This document shows, piece by piece, positions 41,828 through 43,308 of a stretch of DNA of 43,308 nt (position 1 is the first letter of the stretch; every line of letters starts with the position of its first letter). The notes beneath the pieces were generated by a model, which was not told the DNA's origin, searched no databases, and worked only from the letters and a program-made list of their open reading frames with translations. The position numbers and the translations under genes are program-made. The DNA comes from Deltaproteobacteria bacterium (GTDB taxonomy: Bacteria > Desulfobacterota > Binatia > Binatales > Binataceae). Where the stretch lies: the NCBI GenBank assembly GCA_003135135.1, contig PLDK01000025.1, positions 170,376 to 213,683 on the forward strand, in the 5' to 3' direction.

Positions 41828-42389
41828 CCTTCGGTGGCGGCCTTGTGCGCCTTGGGAAAATACCCTCTCATTAATATTTCTAAAGACGTCAGCCTGCCAA
41901 GTAAGCAATTTTTATACCGGTCCCAATTCTCCCGGTCGCATTTACTCTCTGATTTCAAGTCGCTTTGTAGTCCAAACGGCCCCCCCGCGCAAGATTTTTC
42001 CAGGCGCGGTTCTGTTCCGCGCGGCACCTTCAGCGCCGAGTCTAAAAGGCAGGATTCGAACTTCCAGCGCCGCGAGCAATGGTGGATGGCGCTTTCCGGC
42101 TGTCTCGGGTTCGGATGGAATTTTTGGCACGGACAATGCCCCACGACAGCATCATCGCCCCGGATGAGGTTTTGAGGAGGGACACCCGTCGGTATCCCTT
42201 ATGTCAGGTATAGAACTTTAGATGTCGCAACGTCATATCGGCGCCATTCCGCTGAATGAAGTCCGGGCGGCGTTGCCGAGGGACATTGATTGAGGCGACG
42301 CCACCATCCATGGCGTGAGCTGATCATCGCCAATATCGTTCTCGCCAATGCCCTGCCACGATGGCCGGACGGGCGTTTCGTTCTATTGC
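41828..42389. other. Gene-poor stretch between the conduit operon and the NHL protein gene
   Basis: No convincing gene on either strand. The open frames here lack ribosome sites and family features. The part 41865-41960 is AT-rich and probably holds the operon promoter. A 23-codon frame at 42222-42293 (MSQRHIGAIPLNEVRAALPR...) is too short and unassigned to call. Confidence 0.5.
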
Positions 42390-42407
42390 GGCGGGATCGT
42401 TCCCGCC
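42390..42407 (-). terminator. Hairpin downstream of the NHL/choice-of-anchor-D gene
   Basis: GGCGGGA-tcgt-TCCCGCC is a perfect 7-bp stem with a 4-base loop, 13 bases after the stop codon at 42420. No U-run follows, so terminator function is only likely. Confidence 0.4.
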
Positions 42408-42419
42408 CGATCGCACCGC

Positions 42420-43308
42420 CTATTTACCGGTGCCGGCCAGACTCACATTGTGCGGGCTTAGCAGGTCGGGGCTCGCCGTGACACTGAGCGTCGCCGAGCG
42501 CGCGCCAGTCGCCCCCGGCGTGAAAGTCACGATGTAGGTGCATTTCGCCTTGGCCGCCAGCGTGCCGATGCACGTCCCGCCCGTCACCGTGAAGTCGCTC
42601 GCGTTGGTCCCGGTGATGATCTGACTAAGCGTCACCGCCACCGGCTGCGCGTTCTTCACCTTCACCGTCTTGCTCTTCTTTTTGGTTAACTTCACCTTGC
42701 CGTAAGCGATGCGGTCGGGCGATACCGTCACATCGGGCTCCCCCGTCCCCGACAGCGCCACGTTCTGCGTGCCCGTGCCCGCGTTGTCAGTCAGCGTCAG
42801 CGTCGCGCTACGCGCGCCAAGCACGCTCGGCGTGAATCCGATCGCGATCGTGCACTTGCCCTTGGGCGCAAGCCCGCCCGCCGAACAGGTCGAGGCGCCC
42901 GGCGCGAAATCGCCGGCGTTGGCCCCGCTCACGCTCGCGCTGTCAATAAACAAGTCCGCCTTCCCCGTGTTCTTCACGTCGAGGTTCTTGGACACCGTGT
43001 TGCCCAGCGTCGATTTGCCCACGTCCAGCTTCTTCGGCACCGATATCGAGGTCGTCGCCACCGCGGTTGGAGTGGCCGTCACAGTCGGCGTGGTAGTCGC
43101 CGTTGCCGTCGGTGTCGGTGTCGGCGCGACAGCCGGCTGGACGGCGATGAACTGAGGCTCCCCCAGTTCTGTGAGCGGACCGCTTATGGTGGCGGTGGGC
43201 GTCACGCTGTACGTCGCCGGCGTGCCGGCGACCCATCCGGTGCCTCCCAGCGCGGGATAGGTAAACACGCTGTTGGCGGAAAAGTCCGCTACATAGATGT
43301 TGCCGCTG
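42420..43308 (-). CDS. Secreted NHL-repeat / choice-of-anchor-D protein, C-terminal part (5' end outside window)
   Basis: The frame is open to the window end, so it is partial. The first visible residues, GNIYVADFSANSVFTYPAL, are an NHL beta-propeller repeat. A Pro/Thr/Ala-rich linker (TPTPTATATTTP) follows, then two immunoglobulin-like ASH/choice-of-anchor-D domains of about 100 residues. Their signatures are VKNTGKADLFIDS.SVSGANAGDF...C...L...KCTI.I.FTPS..GARSATL and a second matching copy. It ends LAGTGK. Such proteins are exported and surface-associated, often large. The gene is downstream of, and co-directional with, nothing else in view. Confidence 0.88.
   Translation of the reverse strand, partial: SGNIYVADFSANSVFTYPALGGTGWVAGTPATYSVTPTATISGPLTELGEPQFIAVQPAVAPTPTPTATATTTPTVTATPTAVATTSISVPKKLDVGKSTLGNTVSKNLDVKNTGKADLFIDSASVSGANAGDFAPGASTCSAGGLAPKGKCTIAIGFTPSVLGARSATLTLTDNAGTGTQNVALSGTGEPDVTVSPDRIAYGKVKLTKKKSKTVKVKNAQPVAVTLSQIITGTNASDFTVTGGTCIGTLAAKAKCTYIVTFTPGATGARSATLSVTASPDLLSPHNVSLAGTGK

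Noticed and set aside
42040-42080. tRNA-like TTCGAATCC T-arm on the minus strand
   Set aside because: The T-stem does not pair properly and no acceptor, D or anticodon arms can be formed around it.
41734-42175. Overlapping open frames on both strands upstream of the decaheme gene
   Set aside because: No ribosome-binding site, no recognisable domain, mixed composition; the stretch looks like promoter and intergenic DNA.

Overview
This is a GC-rich (about 60-65% by eye) chromosomal segment of a Gram-negative, didermic bacterium: it encodes an outer-membrane beta-barrel, periplasmic multiheme cytochromes, sigma-54-type regulation and a Kdp potassium pump. The mix (HMG-CoA-synthase/DUF35 fusion next to a thiolase, AidB-like acyl-CoA dehydrogenase, choice-of-anchor-D/NHL surface protein, porin-cytochrome conduit) suggests an uncultured deltaproteobacterial or Binatota/Acidobacteriota-like lineage. 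No rRNA or other taxonomic marker is present, so this is an inference.

Layout. 1-4269: 3' part of a cyclic beta-1,2-glucan synthase-like/GH94 gene. 4270-5600: AT-rich island with a near-consensus sigma-70 promoter driving a secreted protein built from three Trp/Tyr/His-rich repeats and a Gln/His-rich tail. 5690-6631: aldo/keto reductase. 6687-15560 (minus): one kdp operon, [27-aa ORF]-kdpF-kdpA-kdpB-kdpC-kdpD sensor module-separate histidine kinase-sigma-54 activator. A strong -24/-12 promoter and repeat-rich candidate activator sites lie upstream (15767-15868). 15933-17762: DUF347 membrane protein, higBA toxin-antitoxin pair and a small membrane-anchored protein. 17844-27941: acyl-CoA and lipid metabolism genes (thiolase, HMGCS-like/DUF35 fusion, hot-dog thioesterase, HSL-type esterase, BadI/MenB-like hydratase, AidB-like dehydrogenase) interspersed with small membrane or secreted proteins, one behind a second strong sigma-54 promoter.

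27971-41680 (minus) is an electron-transfer island with 33 predicted c-type hemes. Listed in the direction of transcription it holds: DmsE/MtrA-type decaheme cytochrome, MtrB/PioB-type porin, two tandem monoheme cytochromes with a decayed porin fragment between them, a NapC/NirT-like heptaheme membrane cytochrome, an 11-heme membrane cytochrome with a b-type partner, a slipin, a third monoheme cytochrome, a Rieske protein and a cytochrome b fused to a diheme cytochrome c. A SPASM-type radical SAM protein follows. The gene content gives a continuous path from quinone pool to outer membrane (inner-membrane quinone oxidoreductases, periplasmic carriers, trans-outer-membrane conduit). The direction of flow (metal or electrode reduction, or Fe(II)-type oxidation) cannot be read from sequence. 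The window ends in the 3' part of a secreted NHL/choice-of-anchor-D protein.
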